From: Petrolisthes cinctipes
Taxonomy: Eukaryota; Arthropoda; Malacostraca; Decapoda; Porcellanidae
Length of the DNA stretch: 64,000 nucleotides
Assembly (NCBI GenBank): GCA_033782935.1
Contig: JAWQEG010000288.1
Coordinates: 366,001 to 430,000 of the forward strand
Reading direction: 5' to 3'
Shown: in pieces, positions 26,101-36,048 of the stretch
How positions within the stretch are numbered: the stretch's first letter is position 1
Layout of the letters: each line of letters begins with the position of its first letter
Translations under genes and position numbers: made by a program
Notes under the pieces: generated by a model
Told to the model about the DNA's origin: nothing
Database searches by the model: none
What the model saw: only the letters and a program-made list of their open reading frames with translations

Positions 26101-27392
26101 CTCCCTGTTCCAACACTCCCTCCTTACTTGGTCAAGCCTTACTCTGCCCCTCACGTTTCTCTCCTTTACATACTCTTCCACTCTGGTCTGCCTCTCACAC
26201 CAGGTCCCACAACTTCACTTCCATACATCTTCTTTACAAATTCCATGCCTTGCATTCTCTCTACATGTCCAAACCATCTCAATGTATTACGCTTCACTCT
26301 CTCAACCACTCCACACTCGATACCAATTGCCTTCTTACTCATACCACATCTCTCGTACACACTTTTATTTATTTCTCCATCCCACCTAGACACCCCACAT
26401 GCTCCTTTCAAGTAACTCATTTCCACAGCACCTATTCTAGACTGATGAGCCCTACTCCATGTCCATGTCTCTGACGCATATGTCAGTGTTGGCAGGATTA
26501 TACTATTTCTCAGTCCCCTTTTCACCTCCATACTTACACTTCTACCCTTCATAATCCTTCTCAATGATCCTATGACCTGTCTACCCCTCATTGCTCTCTC
26601 CCTAATTTCTCCTTCCGTACTACCATGTTTACACAGAACTGTGCCCAGGTACTGAAACTCCTTCACTTTCTCCATCCTTTCACCCCTCAGAGTTATCTCA
26701 CACTTAGTCCTAGTTGGTACTCCCACTCTGTAAGTTGTAGCAAAGTCAATCCTAGTTGGTACTCCCACTCTGTAAGTTGTAGCAAAGTCAATCACTTCAG
26801 TTTCTACCCTCTCAAAAACCATCACTTTACTTTTACCAGCATTCACCTTCAGTTTCCTTCGTTTACACACAGACTGAAACTCGTCCACCACTCTCTGTAA
26901 CTCTCAGCCATCAACACAGTGTCATCCGCAAAGAAACTTCACCAAGAATCAATTTGCTTCATTCAGCCTCAACTTCACCCCCAGGCCATTCACTTTGGCT
27001 TTCATCTCTCATACAACCATCCATATATATATTGAACAGCCATGGTGACAACACATCCCTGTCTCAGCCCTACACTAATATTAAAACTCTCACTTAGATC
27101 ACCCTCTACCCGCACACATGCTGTTGCCTCTGCATAAAATGCCTCAATGCCTTTCAGCAAATACCACTAATACCTCACCTCATAGTGGATGAGCCAAAAG
27201 AAAGAAAAGGTTAATGACCGTCATCAAGCCCTTATGACACACTACCTTATAAAGAAACAAAAGGATGAAGATCGGCTCGGTTTAGAAGATCTTTGTATTC
27301 ATATTTGTATTCACTCCGCACTCACTCTCACTCACGCTCACTCTCACAAATTATTATTACTATCATTATTAATTCTCACTCTAAACTGAGAG

Positions 27393-27429
<37 letters not shown>

Positions 27430-30066
27430 TCGCCCCCCACTCCCAACCACCACTGGCGAGTGGTGTTGCGCAACGTGTAATGGCTGCTGGTGGGAATTGC
27501 TACAATGTGTGGCTCAATGTGGATGGGGCTTAAGTTTGATGATGCTGGAGAGCTTGGGGAGGAGGTGACGTCAGAATTAGCGGCCAGTGAGAACGCACTG
27601 ATGACTTTGCCACCAATAAGAATCCCCAATCTCCCTGGCGGTCAGAGGCCCCCACACTCCCTCGTCCAGTAAGCTCTGGTCCCATTTCCCTGGGATGTGC
27701 TTCAGTAGCCCAGGCATATAGGGCCACCCCCTCCTTTATTTTAATTTGTTTTTTCACTGTGACCAGAGTGTACCAGGGGTCTGTGGGGCAGGAGGCCATT
27801 CTGCCCCGGGAGAACATCAACAACAACAACAACACACTGACGATTCTGACGTAAAGCCAATGGCGTGATAACCGCTCTAGGACCCGTGATAATAGAAAAG
27901 TTGCTTTTTTTTTTAGTGTGCGTGATATCGGTGAAATGCGTTAACAAAACCTGTGATAACAGAGGGTTGAGTGTACTTATTTGACACAGGCCCAATAAAT
28001 CACTTGGTCATCATGGTAATTGATAACAGAAATCTATGTAAACATATGGTGGTTGTTAGTGATGGTCTTGAGTGTAAAATAAAGTGGTGGATACATGTAT
28101 TCATTAGTACTATATCAAGGTTCTACTGTATTCACATATTAAAATTGTGTAGCTACTTGTTCACAGGAAGGTTGAGTATTAAGCTGTCCAAAGGTTCTTT
28201 TTTTTTCTTGAACAACATTAATATACTATGATTACTTTTTCAATACTGTACAGTATATAGTACTTTCCTTTGTTTAAGAGAATGTGAAAATATTGTGTAT
28301 AAAAACAGGTCCTTTTACATATTTAAATTACAGCTAACTTGGTACAGGACCGGAATTTGTTAGGGTTAGGTAAAGAGCAAAAATTTTCATATCCATTAAT
28401 TCCTGCTTTTATAATATTATAAAATGTACATGGTGCTACTCTTTATACCTTTGTCATATATCACAAAATTAATCTTGGATTACTTTACCCAACAGCTGGT
28501 GAGTTATTGGCTAGAGATGAGCAGCTGCGACAAGTCCTTGGAGTTGCCAGTAATCTCCCTGTAAGTCCATGTTCAAAGTTTTACATTAGAACCTCAGAGG
28601 GTACGTTGGTCACAATATCCCAACAGGAGGCTGAAGCCTTGGGTTTGGATCTTCAGGACAAAGTAGAAAATAATCAGAAAAGGCTCCAGAATGCCCTCCA
28701 TAGCTTTAAGGTGTCTACTGTGCATAAAATGTTAGGTGAAGATTCAGGAGTACAAATGAAAGATGGGAATATAATGATACCAGATAATGTCAATATTAAG
28801 GATTTTGTCAGTTGTCATGTATCACCTGCTGCAGAATTAAATGCTTCCATCATGAAGAGTCTTGGTAGTAAACAACTAGAAATAATCAATGACAGATTAT
28901 TGGCTCCTAAGAGTAACACAGCTGTAGTAGGAGAATTTACAGAACCTGAAACTGAACGTCGTTTTCTCAGGATTCAGGTTGAAATAGAAGCCCATGGGAA
29001 AGATGTATGTGATGTTGAAATCACAGCTCTCAATACCTATCAGTGTCCATTTTGTATTAGAGATTTCAAAACAAAAGATCACATTGTCTCTCACTTGAGA
29101 GTACATACAGGTGAGAGACCATATCCCTGTGAAGTATGTGGAAAACGATACCGCCAGAGAATAGACATAATTCGCCATATGCGAATCCACACTGGTGAAA
29201 AACCATTCACTTGTGGCTTATGTAATGCTTCCTTTAATCAGAAATCTAATTTGCGATCTCACATGAGAATTCATACTGGTGAGCGTCCTGTTCAATGTAA
29301 AGTGTGTGGCAAAGATTTTTCTCGGAACACACACTTGAAACAGCATATGAAACTTCATACTGGGGAGAAGCCATTTCAATGCAAAGTGTGCTTTCGTCCT
29401 TTCCGCTTCAAATCTGGTCTACAAGCACATGAACGAATTCATTCTGGTCTTAAGCCTTATGCATGTAGTCTCTGTGGGCGCACTTTTACACAAATAGTTG
29501 GTTTGCTCCGCCATGAGCGCACACATGTTGGCGAGAAACCATTCAGGTGCCAGAGCTGTGGAAAATCTTTCAACAGCAGAGAAGACCTTAAGGTTCATGT
29601 CATTAAACACACAAGTGAACGGCCTTATGAATGTGATTTGTGTAAAAAGAGTTTTACTGATCAGTCAGCACTACGTTGCCATCGTAAAAAGTACCACTGT
29701 GACAATATAATATGTGTGATTTGCCTGCGTGGAGACTTCAAGGATCGTATTGAATTGAGGGAGCATCTTCGTGCACATGAGAGAGAAAACTGGGAAGAAA
29801 CTCCAGACGGAGACTTGGTGCCAGTTGTAAGAGACTTAAGTTCGCAACATTTCATAAGTGTGGATGACACATTGGAGAATCTAAATGGAAGTGATGAAAG
29901 TGAAGGGGAACCTATGTCACAGAAAAAATATATCAAAGGAGATTTAGGAACAAATGAGCCAGAGGAAAATGACATCTCAAAGGGTATTGATGATGACGAT
30001 GATGATGGTGACAGTGAGTATGAAGAACATGAAATTCATATTGAATCTTCAGATCCACTGGCATGA
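20159..30066 (+). CDS. C2H2 zinc-finger transcription factor, nine fingers
   Basis: Probable nuclear DNA-binding regulator of 887 residues. Coding exons are 20159-21251 and 28496-30066. The donor A|GTAAGT and acceptor ACAG|CT join to give ACT (Thr365). The N-terminal 300 residues are rich in Ser, Thr and Pro, with no recognised domain. Three repeated RIKEE motifs at about 310-314, 326-330 and 355-359 fit the psi-K-x-E SUMO consensus. Nine C2H2 fingers run from about residue 546 to 792. Fingers 1-8 are in tandem, mostly with TGERP/TGEKP-type linkers (YQCPFC...H, YPCEVCGKRY and so on); finger 9 (CVICLRGDF...H) follows after a short gap. The C-terminus is acidic (DDDDDDGDSEYEEHE). The start is the first ATG of the frame, about 90 bases after a splice acceptor. 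The orthologue is not recognised; the target is unknown. Confidence 0.9.
21399..21843. mobile_element. PIF/Harbinger-like MITE, TAA target duplication
   Basis: A 445-bp element with ends cGCCCCTTTCACAC and, inverted, GGCCCCTATCACAC. It is flanked by TAA on both sides (21396-21398 and 21844-21846). Subterminal TTTCTGTGC and GCACAGGAA blocks also pair. No transposase. The 3-bp TAA duplication and GGCC...TCACAC ends fit PIF/Harbinger. It lies in the zinc-finger gene's intron. Confidence 0.75.
22321..22662 (+). pseudogene. Tigger-like transposase C-terminal remnant
   Basis: An open frame of 113 codons with KMNREIDSQVELKEIEATV, a Ser/Pro-rich spacer and KEFWKLFNIRHAG. The EFW.L.NI.HA pattern is what I remember of the end of pogo/Tigger transposases. 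The catalytic DDD part is absent. It ends where the LINE insertion begins, so it is a broken remnant. Moderate certainty only. Confidence 0.45.
22704..26067 (+). mobile_element. Apparently full-length jockey/CR1-like LINE with poly-A tail
   Basis: A 3.36-kb element inserted in an RTE-like LINE. It consists of a 5' leader of about 200 bp with a foldback (GGTAGTA near 22706 pairing with TACTACC near 22740), one intact 1027-codon frame, a short 3' UTR and a terminal run of about 20 A (26048-26067). No clear long target duplication is visible; the junctions share only GGG. The intact frame and clean poly-A suggest recent insertion. Confidence 0.85.
22910..25993 (+). CDS. LINE endonuclease-reverse transcriptase polyprotein, intact
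   Basis: A 1027-residue protein that would nick target DNA and prime reverse transcription of the element's RNA. The N-terminal apurinic-type endonuclease spans about residues 80-300: FANIRGLHSN, LTECQVTP, YRSPNA, GDFNVHN (about 215-221) and SDHCLIAV. The reverse transcriptase spans about 510-800: DKASGPDEIPP, NYRPIAITS, YGFRQRRSTVDLL, LDISKAFDRVWH (motif A), GVPQGAVLAPTLF (motif B) and the catalytic YADD at about 745-748. The C-terminus has the usual YKSHVRSQMEYCSPLW and TTSLWNSLPRECFP blocks. No RNase H or CCHC gag-like domain is seen. Starts at ATG 22910 or the later ATG 22988 (MADATLRASA) are both possible. Confidence 0.93.
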   Translation: MTLTYQLLTTQHEKQYKRKHILKLHTMADATLRASAVVSRMTTTGRAGSLTQGPPGRHHATVSAPAMMHKTTARQHNELIMFANIRGLHSNINSIHLLLQTETPNILFLTECQVTPSSDLTNYNFPGYILMSNFRSKGGVCCFARSTLSLENIFNLTSPDFDYSIYKLNSSGSVKYYCCIYRSPNASPDNSLFDSLTSILSDLNINAASDISLLGDFNVHNVEWLTHSARTDEPGLECELFADSFNLTQLIKHPTRIPDNPEHTPHLLDLFLTTNPETYSVEVKSPLGSSDHCLIAVSCSHSSLPIHSEPIRVTKWHYDAADWVGFRDFLINIPWSSFYSTDPDSFLNHITDFLKIGMETYIPHQQYSKRSNSPKWFDHSCARATKQKSIAYNAYTKSKTLQSYNYFKIVRCHAKAVTNLAKSNFIHKQVNKLLNNPNDNKIFWSTVNSFKSNFNHGSSIPPLKNSNGNLICDPCGKANLLANIFATNSNLNDTAQNTPILNFNSPESPPLIIHTRQVRTILENLSIDKASGPDEIPPTVLKNCSKELAPILSKLFRVCLHISSFPAAWKEANVQPIPKKGATANPSNYRPIAITSTLGKIFEIVLNNHFVKHLEKNHLLNDKQYGFRQRRSTVDLLCYFTDNIFQSTDKHGETHTICLDISKAFDRVWHRSLLSKLPHYGLQSFVPLINSYLSNRKLRVMVDGLYSDFHPINAGVPQGAVLAPTLFLIHINDLLSVTQNSIHSYADDSTIHSSFSFNDSFTQHNILEYKLATSISLNEDLTKIFDWGQNNLVSFNANKTKYIPFSNRSDNQDSHIIFNNTNIPKSHSIDLLGVTLNENLSWTPYVKSIAKTASRKMGLLYRACNYLTDEQIAVIYKSHVRSQMEYCSPLWAGCGSVVLRQLDKIQSRAIRLINNPMITNEFPPLSVRRNVASLALFYRYFYKKCSDELALIIPPLRVFPRRTRAAENAHEFTLTPPRCRTTAYKNSFTPRTTSLWNSLPRECFPASYNPQQFKSSCFKYFMSGGCQ
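27395..27427. repeat. (GT)n microsatellite
   Basis: About 17 GT units within the pogo/Tigger-like element, following a gagagagtg start. A shorter GT run is at 22181-22201. Confidence 0.95.
27541..27833 (+). repeat. Dispersed repeat with CAACAA tail, copy 1
   Basis: Shares the blocks AATCTCCCTGGCGGTC, GCTTCAGTAGCCCAGGC, CCCCTCCTTTATTTTAATTT and GGAGGCCATTCTGCCC with copies at 31631-32065 (inverted) and 32360-32845. It ends CGGGAGAACATCAAC followed by CAA units. Non-coding. The simple-repeat tail suggests a retroposed SINE or LINE 3' end; the family is unknown. Confidence 0.75.
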
Positions 30067-31590
30067 TCATCCTCTCATAACTTGATGATGAATGTTGGAT
30101 AATTATGCCTATGGTTTAGGGTGAAGTAGCCTAACTGCAATTGTACTACAGTAGTTTTGTGCTCTTGCAGGGTTATTTTAGTTTGGGTTATTATTCAGAT
30201 TTTCTTTACAATACAGTAGTGTGTTTGTATGTGACAAGAAACGTGGATGCTGTTCGGTGTTTTTATTTTGTATAGTTTTCCACTAGATTTAGGAATACCT
30301 CAGTATCCAGTACAATATATGATATTGATAAATGTAATGTTGTGCCTTATCATGCCTTTTCTAACGAGTACAGTTTCCTACACTCCCATTTTATCCTCCT
30401 ATGCACCATATATATATATATATTTTTGTTTTTCCCTTGGAAAATATATCAGCTCCCTAATTTAACGACTTGGACTTTTTCTGTACATGTATTGCATTCG
30501 AAGATAAATTACTCAAAACCTTTATACAGCTAGGAACTTGTCTGCAGCTTATAAATGCTGGAACAAATACAAGGCATGAATCTAATGCCATCTTTTTGTA
30601 CTTTAAAGGGAAATGTTGCATTTACGCTTGGATAAAAATATATTGCACCATAGCTCTAATTGATTTTTGTAAGTCTTCATTTCAAGTTCAGCATGAATAG
30701 ATAGATTGATACTGTATTGTCTTGAATACAATGGGTCAGGATTCCTAGGATTTGAACTGATGATGAAGGCAATGCTGGGTGGAAAATGTGGGAGTTTAGG
30801 CAGCCGTATATGAATGTGCCTTTTTACATTACAGTAATATTACTTATTAATATTAATTATTATGTTAAGTTTGTGAATGACATCAGATGAACTGCTAGGT
30901 ATTTTGATAATGTATTTTACTATTATTAAGATACTGTATGTATATTGTACATTTATTTTTTCTAACCATTGTTGGGGTCTTGGGTTTTTATACAGTTTTG
31001 TAGTTTTGAATCATACTAAACATGTGAATTTCAGATGTGAGCTTCAACTGATGTGATTATTAGCTTTGAGAACTGATTAGGGTTGAAACTTTGCAGTAGT
31101 GTTCTGTGTTGGCACACTGCATGAAACTCAATGGTCTTCCTCCTATATACTATCATGTTGACTGTTATAGCTTTTCAATACAACATAAGTATAGTAAGGA
31201 GATAATGATAATAAAAGAACTAGTTGCCTTGGCATGCAAGACAATACCAGGTACTGTGTATTCGTAAAATAGTCTTCCTCATACTGTAGAGAAACTGTCC
31301 TTGATGTGGTATGCTCTGCTTGCAGTTATCTCCTCCCTAAAGGCAGTTAGGCAGTATTTTTAGCTGTTACATATATTAATACTATATATATAAGGTAAGA
31401 AGTGTACTTCAAAAATATCATCTTAAAGTAAACATTTATTATGCATAATTTCCTGAAGTTGTACATTTACTGGACCTTAACAGTGTTCATATATAAATAT
31501 ATATATTTTTACTGTACTGTAATAGGGAACATATATGGATGTTACTAGTGGATGTGGCTAGCTGACTTGTATGGAGTGGATGTATTGTTA
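30067..31590 (+). other. Probable 3' UTR and downstream region of the zinc-finger gene
   Basis: AT-rich, with no long frame and no recognised repeat up to about 31590. A candidate polyadenylation signal AATAAA is at 31210-31215. The true transcript end cannot be fixed from sequence alone. Confidence 0.4.
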
Positions 31591-31630
31591 ATATGGATGA
31601 GGGTGAATGTGAAGTGGGTATGGAGTGGAT

Positions 31631-32065
31631 GTTGCTGTTATTGTTGATGTTCTCCCGGGGCAGAAAGGCCTCCTGCCCCCACAGACCCCCGGTACGCTGT
31701 GGTCGCAGTGGAAAAAAACAAATTAAAGTAAAGGAGGGGCTGGCCCTATATGCCTGGGCTACCGAAGCACATCCCAGGGAGATGGGACCAGAGCTTACTG
31801 GACCAGGGAGATTGGGGGGAAGGTCTTTGATCCCACAGCCAGTGCTGTGGGCCCAAGTCCACATTACAACAAGAGCTACAAGTGGGGCTGCACCCCGTGT
31901 GCTGGCGGTCCACACAGCAGTAGGGAAAAAAAAAAAAGAGCCTCCGGTTGCAGTACACCTCATGTGGATTTCTGTTAATGCATGTGAGCAGATCTCGTCA
32001 AATCCACTAGCCCTGTGTGGAATGGCTAGTATTCACAAAGAATAAAGTCAGCCCCCCTGGTCAAT
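31631..32065 (-). repeat. Dispersed repeat with CAACAA tail, copy 2 (inverted)
   Basis: The inverse of 32360-32845 over nearly its whole length (CTCCCGGGGCAGAA, GGAGGGGCTGGCCCTATA, GATCCCACAGCCAGTGCTGT, CGTGTGCTGGCGGTCC and AGAGCCTCCGGTTGCAG are shared). It extends further than copy 1 at its other end. Together with copy 3 it forms a large inverted repeat with a spacer of about 300 bp. Confidence 0.85.
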
Positions 32066-32149
32066 GGAGTGGATGTAGCAGCAGCAGGACCAAACCCAGG
32101 TGGTAGTGGTTGGGAGGGAAAGACATGAAATTCCTGCCAACTTGCAGGT

Positions 32150-32355
32150 ACTGCCACAACCACCAATGTAACTACCACCTATACCACACCATTCTACCAC
32201 AGTTGTAACCACCTCTACCACACTACAATACTGTAACCACATCTACCACACTACTGTACTGTAACCACATCTACCACACTACTGTACTGTAAACATATTT
32301 ACCATACTACTATACTTGTATAACCACATCTACCACACTACTATACTATAAACAC
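32150..32355. repeat. Minisatellite, 28-bp unit
   Basis: Four to six degenerate repeats of a unit containing CTGTAACCACATCTACCACA followed by CTACTGTA. It forms the spacer between the two inverted dispersed repeats. Related CCACCA/ACCACC low-complexity sequence recurs at 32885-32935. Confidence 0.85.
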
Positions 32356-32359
32356 ATTC

Positions 32360-32845
32360 AGCCCAGGGGGGCTATTATTCTCAGTAGATATTAGCCATCC
32401 CCCACAGGGCTAGAATAAAGATTGTTGTAGGATCTGATCACTTTCTAGTGGATTTGATGAGATCTGCCCACATGGATTAAATTTCCAAGTGAGGTGTACT
32501 GCAACCGGAGGCTCTTTTCTTTTTTTTTACTGCTGTGTGGACCGCCAGCACACACGGGGTGCATTTTCCTTTGCATGCAGCAATATAAACTGATAATGTG
32601 AACTTGGGCCCACAGCACTGGCTGTGGGATCAAAGATCTTCCCTCCAATCTCCCTGGCGGTCGGAGGCCCCCAGACTCCCTGGTCCAATAAGCTTTGGTC
32701 TCATTTCCCTGGGATGTGCTTCAGTAGCCCAGGCGTATAGGGCCAGCCCCTCCTTTATTTTAATTTGATTTCTTCACTGCAACCAGAGCATACCGGGGGT
32801 CTCTGGGGCAGGAGGCCATTCTGCCCTGGGAGAACAAAAACAACA
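32360..32845 (+). repeat. Dispersed repeat with CAACAA tail, copy 3
   Basis: Same orientation as copy 1 (27541) and inverted relative to copy 2. Its poly-T tract near 32520 corresponds to the poly-A tract near 31925 in copy 2. Ends GGGAGAACAAAAACAACAAC. Confidence 0.85.
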
Positions 32846-34355
32846 ACAATGTACTGTAACTGCATCAACCACAATACTGTAATAGCCCTTACCACCACCA
32901 CCTCCACTGCAACCATCATTACCACCACCCTATCCTGCCATATCCTGAATCAGAGAAGGATTTACTGTTCACCCTGTAATATCATCATGTTAAAATAAGA
33001 CATTGTAGGGTGATGCCATGCTCAGGAGAGCCTGATATTTTCTGGTATAAGTTGGGATATGTTGGCCAATGTTCATTAAGTTTTTATTTATTTCTTAAAT
33101 GAATACTGTTTGATTTTGCCATCCTAACCGTTATGTTATTCTGACCAATAGAATGTGTGCCAGTTTTACTGTACATTAGTTTGAAACTTTAATAAGCTGC
33201 GGGTAGCATACTTTAAGAACAATGTATGGTGTTAGACCTGAAAGCGTAACATACTGAAACATGTCTTGTGGCATGAATAACCAGGTACTGTACAGGTTAA
33301 TTGTACATTTGCTGGAAAATTTGCACAAATTTCAACAGTATTAAAAGAATTATGTTTATAGTTAATGCCTACCTATATAATAAGTATGAGTTCTGTATGG
33401 TCATAAAGCCTCGACTAGGAAAATGAGATGCTCTCTTATGCCTGAATGTTCATTTAATACTTCATTGGTAAATTATATCACCCATCATGATTAATTTCAC
33501 ACTACAGTACTTTGCTATTATAAATTAGCAATGTGTCTCTTACTAAGAAGTATTTTAGTATGACCATAAATATTGTTCAAAATTCCTTGCAGACACTTTG
33601 GTTTATGTTGAGTGTGTCACCATTTGCCTTAGATATACTGGTACATTTTATAGTCTCATGAAAAAATGTAATAGTATTAATGTATTCTGTCAACAAAACA
33701 AAATGGTGCAAACAGTTTCCTTTTATTTTGTGTCTTTTCTGTGTCAGTCCTTCTCAAACTTTGACCCAGGAATAATAATGAGTGTACACAATTGGATAAT
33801 TTGGATGAGTGAAAAGTATAAAATTCTAAAAGGAATGTTTTAATTTGAAAATAAATTGGCATACTGTACTATGTTATCATATAGCAATATAGATTTCATT
33901 TCTCCAAAATGGTTGGTAGTGACACAGACAGTGTTATATGATAAGGACATTATGAAAGGCTGTCGAGCTGAGGCAACTGTTGTGAATCAACTCTACTCTC
34001 CATCCACGCTAACAGGGTTAGTTGGAACTCCCCTCTACTCTAGAGCAGAGTTTCTACCCCCATGGTTAATGCTTTGAACAAGTTTCAGGCGCGTCTGAAC
34101 TTGGCATGGAAAAAACGATTTTCTTTGTGAAATTTCTATGGTGCTTGCATACATATGGTCAATTTAATTAATTGTTAAGTCAGTGATAAAGAAAACATTA
34201 CACATTAGTTAACCTTCTGACTCCTAACTCCAGCCAATCAATAAATCAGATTATGTATGCGGTCAACTTGAAAGTTATTACTAGGAACTATATAATAGGT
34301 TATACAGCTCAACACAATAAAATATAATAGATTGACAAGTGGACGTCCTCCAGAC
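32846..34355. other. Intergenic stretch, no recognised gene
   Basis: AT-rich sequence. I see no domain-bearing frame, tandem repeat or clear transposon terminus here. A short CCACCA-rich tract follows the dispersed repeat (32885-32935). Confidence 0.5.
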
Positions 34356-34655
34356 CAGGGGTGTCAAACATGCGGCCCGCGGCCGCCACACATCTATATG
34401 CGACCCTCGGCACATTTTCTGCTCCAGACAGTCGGCCTGCCTTATGTTTATAATTTTACACATAAACACAAGTGTAGATAAAATTTACCTTTCTTTCTTA
34501 TTATTTTCATTGTTATTATTATCATTAATCCATTATTATTATATTACAGGTACTTCCTTAATAAGTGGTATCGATCTGTTCATAATTGTATGGCCCGCGT
34601 ACTGTATATTCTAATTAAATGTGGCCCGCTGGGGTAAATGAGTTTGACAACCCTG
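34356..34655. mobile_element. hAT MITE (Charlie-like ends)
   Basis: A 300-bp element from CAGGGGTGTCAAACATGCGG to the inverted terminus CAGGGTTGTCAAACTCATTT, with GGCCCGC blocks near both ends. The flanks are ctccagac and ctctagac (34348-34355 and 34656-34663), an 8-bp duplication with one mismatch. The termini, GGCCC subterminal motifs and 8-bp duplication are characteristic of hAT MITEs. Confidence 0.88.
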
Positions 34656-34955
34656 CTCTAGACCACAGTCAACTCAACTGTGGACTGTGCTCAAGACAAG
34701 GCCGTGAAGACGTCTTGTAATGTATTGAAATGTTTCCCTACTAGGAGAAATTTCCCCAGACCTTGGAAAGTCACAGCAGTAGGCAGGAGAAATGGGAAAT
34801 TTTAAACCAGTTTTGGGAATTGTTTTCAGAACCTTTTGTCTTTAAATCTGGGTGGATGTTTCCCATTGAACTCTTTCCTCAATAAAACTACCATTAACTT
34901 TGATAAAAATTTGTCTTATAATGTATTTACCTTAATAATTTTTAACTGAATATAT

Positions 34956-35547
34956 TGTAGTGGTGGCATACGCACCACTCTGTATTTCTATATATATATT
35001 CTATGAGCTGGTGCGCCGCTCCCTGTTTCTTTGTGATCTCCCCATCCCAGACAAGCCACAGGCTGGCGGTTTGATTAATCCCGTCCCTTGGTGCAGCTTT
35101 GCATACCCTTGGGAACACCAGCCGCCAGCCTTCCGCTTCCTTCAGGTATGAACTAAGGTGGATGCAGCAGGTCAGGGGATGGCGTGATCACGTGATTGAT
35201 GCTACATAAGGGAACCTAGAGAAAGGATATAAAAGAGCGGGCTGGCGGCTGGCGCTTGTGAGCCAGACTATCCCAGCGAGCTACTAAGGAGGAAGGACCA
35301 ACCGTACCTGCCGTCGTCACACACCTGAAGTTCACGTGTTCGCACTACGTCCACACGCTGTTCCCCTGCCCTACACTACTACACAAGCGACACTATAACT
35401 ACCGACTCTCCAACGACGCAACATCGGCAGGCTGGCCTTCCCCCATACCATATGTACTGCACCTTTGATTGTTACCAAATAAACTGTACCGTGTATTCTA
35501 GAGTCTGTTCACCCGGGTAGATGCATAAGGAGCTTCCTTACTGTCTC
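34956..35547 (+). mobile_element. LTR of a BEL- or Gypsy-type retrotransposon, plus orientation
   Basis: Starts TGTAGTGGTGGC. Contains a TATA box (gatataaaag, about 35227-35236) and the polyadenylation signal AATAAA (35478-35483), and ends TTCCTTACTGT. It is directly followed by TGGTGACCCCGGAGTGACC, which resembles the GGTGACCCCGA sequence placed just after many BEL/Pao-type LTRs. No gag or pol sequence follows; the inverted partner LTR begins at 35578. Confidence 0.75.
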
Positions 35548-35577
35548 GATTGGTGACCCCGGAGTGACCAATTGAAA

Positions 35578-36048
35578 CAGTAAGGAAGCTCCTTATGAAT
35601 CTACCCGTGTGAACAGACTCCAGTATACACAGTACAGTTTTATTGGTTATACATAGGTAAGCAATATTCGTAAGTATGGGGAAGGCCAGCCCTGGCGTGC
35701 AGTGTCGTGGGGTGTCGGTGGTTGCAATGTAGAGTCTAGCGTTGTCTAGAGGAACCTATGTGTGATCGATGCAGGAACACGTGGGTATCTTGGTGCCGGA
35801 GGGCTGGTCCTTCTCATTCCGTAGCTCGCAGGAAGTGTCGCAAACTTCCCTATTTATGCCCACGGTTCCAGCAGGCGTCCATCACGTGATCACGCCACTA
35901 CACCTGGTGCTGCACCCCTATGAATCATGGCTGGAGAGAGGCTAGACTTCCAAGCATGGGGGATAAGCTAGGCCTAAGGGACTGGATTCTACCTAGCCGG
36001 CTATTAATAGACCAGGGATATAGGAGTGGTGCATGTGGCGACACTACA
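35578..36048 (-). mobile_element. Inverted partner LTR
   Basis: Reverse-complement LTR starting (minus) TGTAGTGTCGCC at 36048 and ending ACTGT at 35578. The last 80 bp or so are highly similar to the plus LTR (GTCTGTTCACNCGGGTAGAT and AAGGAGCTTCCTTACTGT); the rest is related but diverged. It carries a TATA-like cataaataggg and an AATAAA on its own strand. The outer flanks of the pair share atat (34952-34955 and 36049-36052). Confidence 0.75.

Larger units (their letters stand above)
22663..27178 (-). pseudogene. RTE-like LINE copy, split by a jockey/CR1-like LINE
   Basis: The parts are 22663-22703 (3' end with TATC tail, CTCTGACGCCTCCCTCC) and 26068 to about 27178. On the minus strand the latter encodes VDEFQSVCKRRKLKVNAGKS, KVMVFERVETEVIDFATTYR, a locally duplicated segment (DFATTYRVGVPTR occurs twice), GSLRRIMKGRSVSMEVKRGL and TLRWFGHVERMQGMEFVKKM. 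The RT core is missing or degraded beyond 26891. The reconstructed join CTCCAAGGG-GGTGGCC matches the uninterrupted copy at 41720. Confidence 0.85.
21861..27973. mobile_element. Pogo/Tigger-like element, enlarged by nested insertions
   Basis: Ends are CACTCAACCCTCCATTATCA and, inverted, CACTCAACCCTCTGTTATCA, each bordered by TA (21859-21860 and 27974-27975). Inside, 22321-22662 encodes VKEFWKLFNIRHAGMIFQ near its end, resembling the C-terminal region of Tigger-type transposases. Several CGCGATAA/TGATAA motifs lie near both ends. The rest of the 6.1 kb is a later LINE pile-up and a dispersed repeat (27541-27833). Confidence 0.65.

Noticed and set aside
28897..29975. Minus-strand frames opposite the zinc-finger exon
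   Set aside because: Shadows of the repetitive zinc-finger coding sequence.
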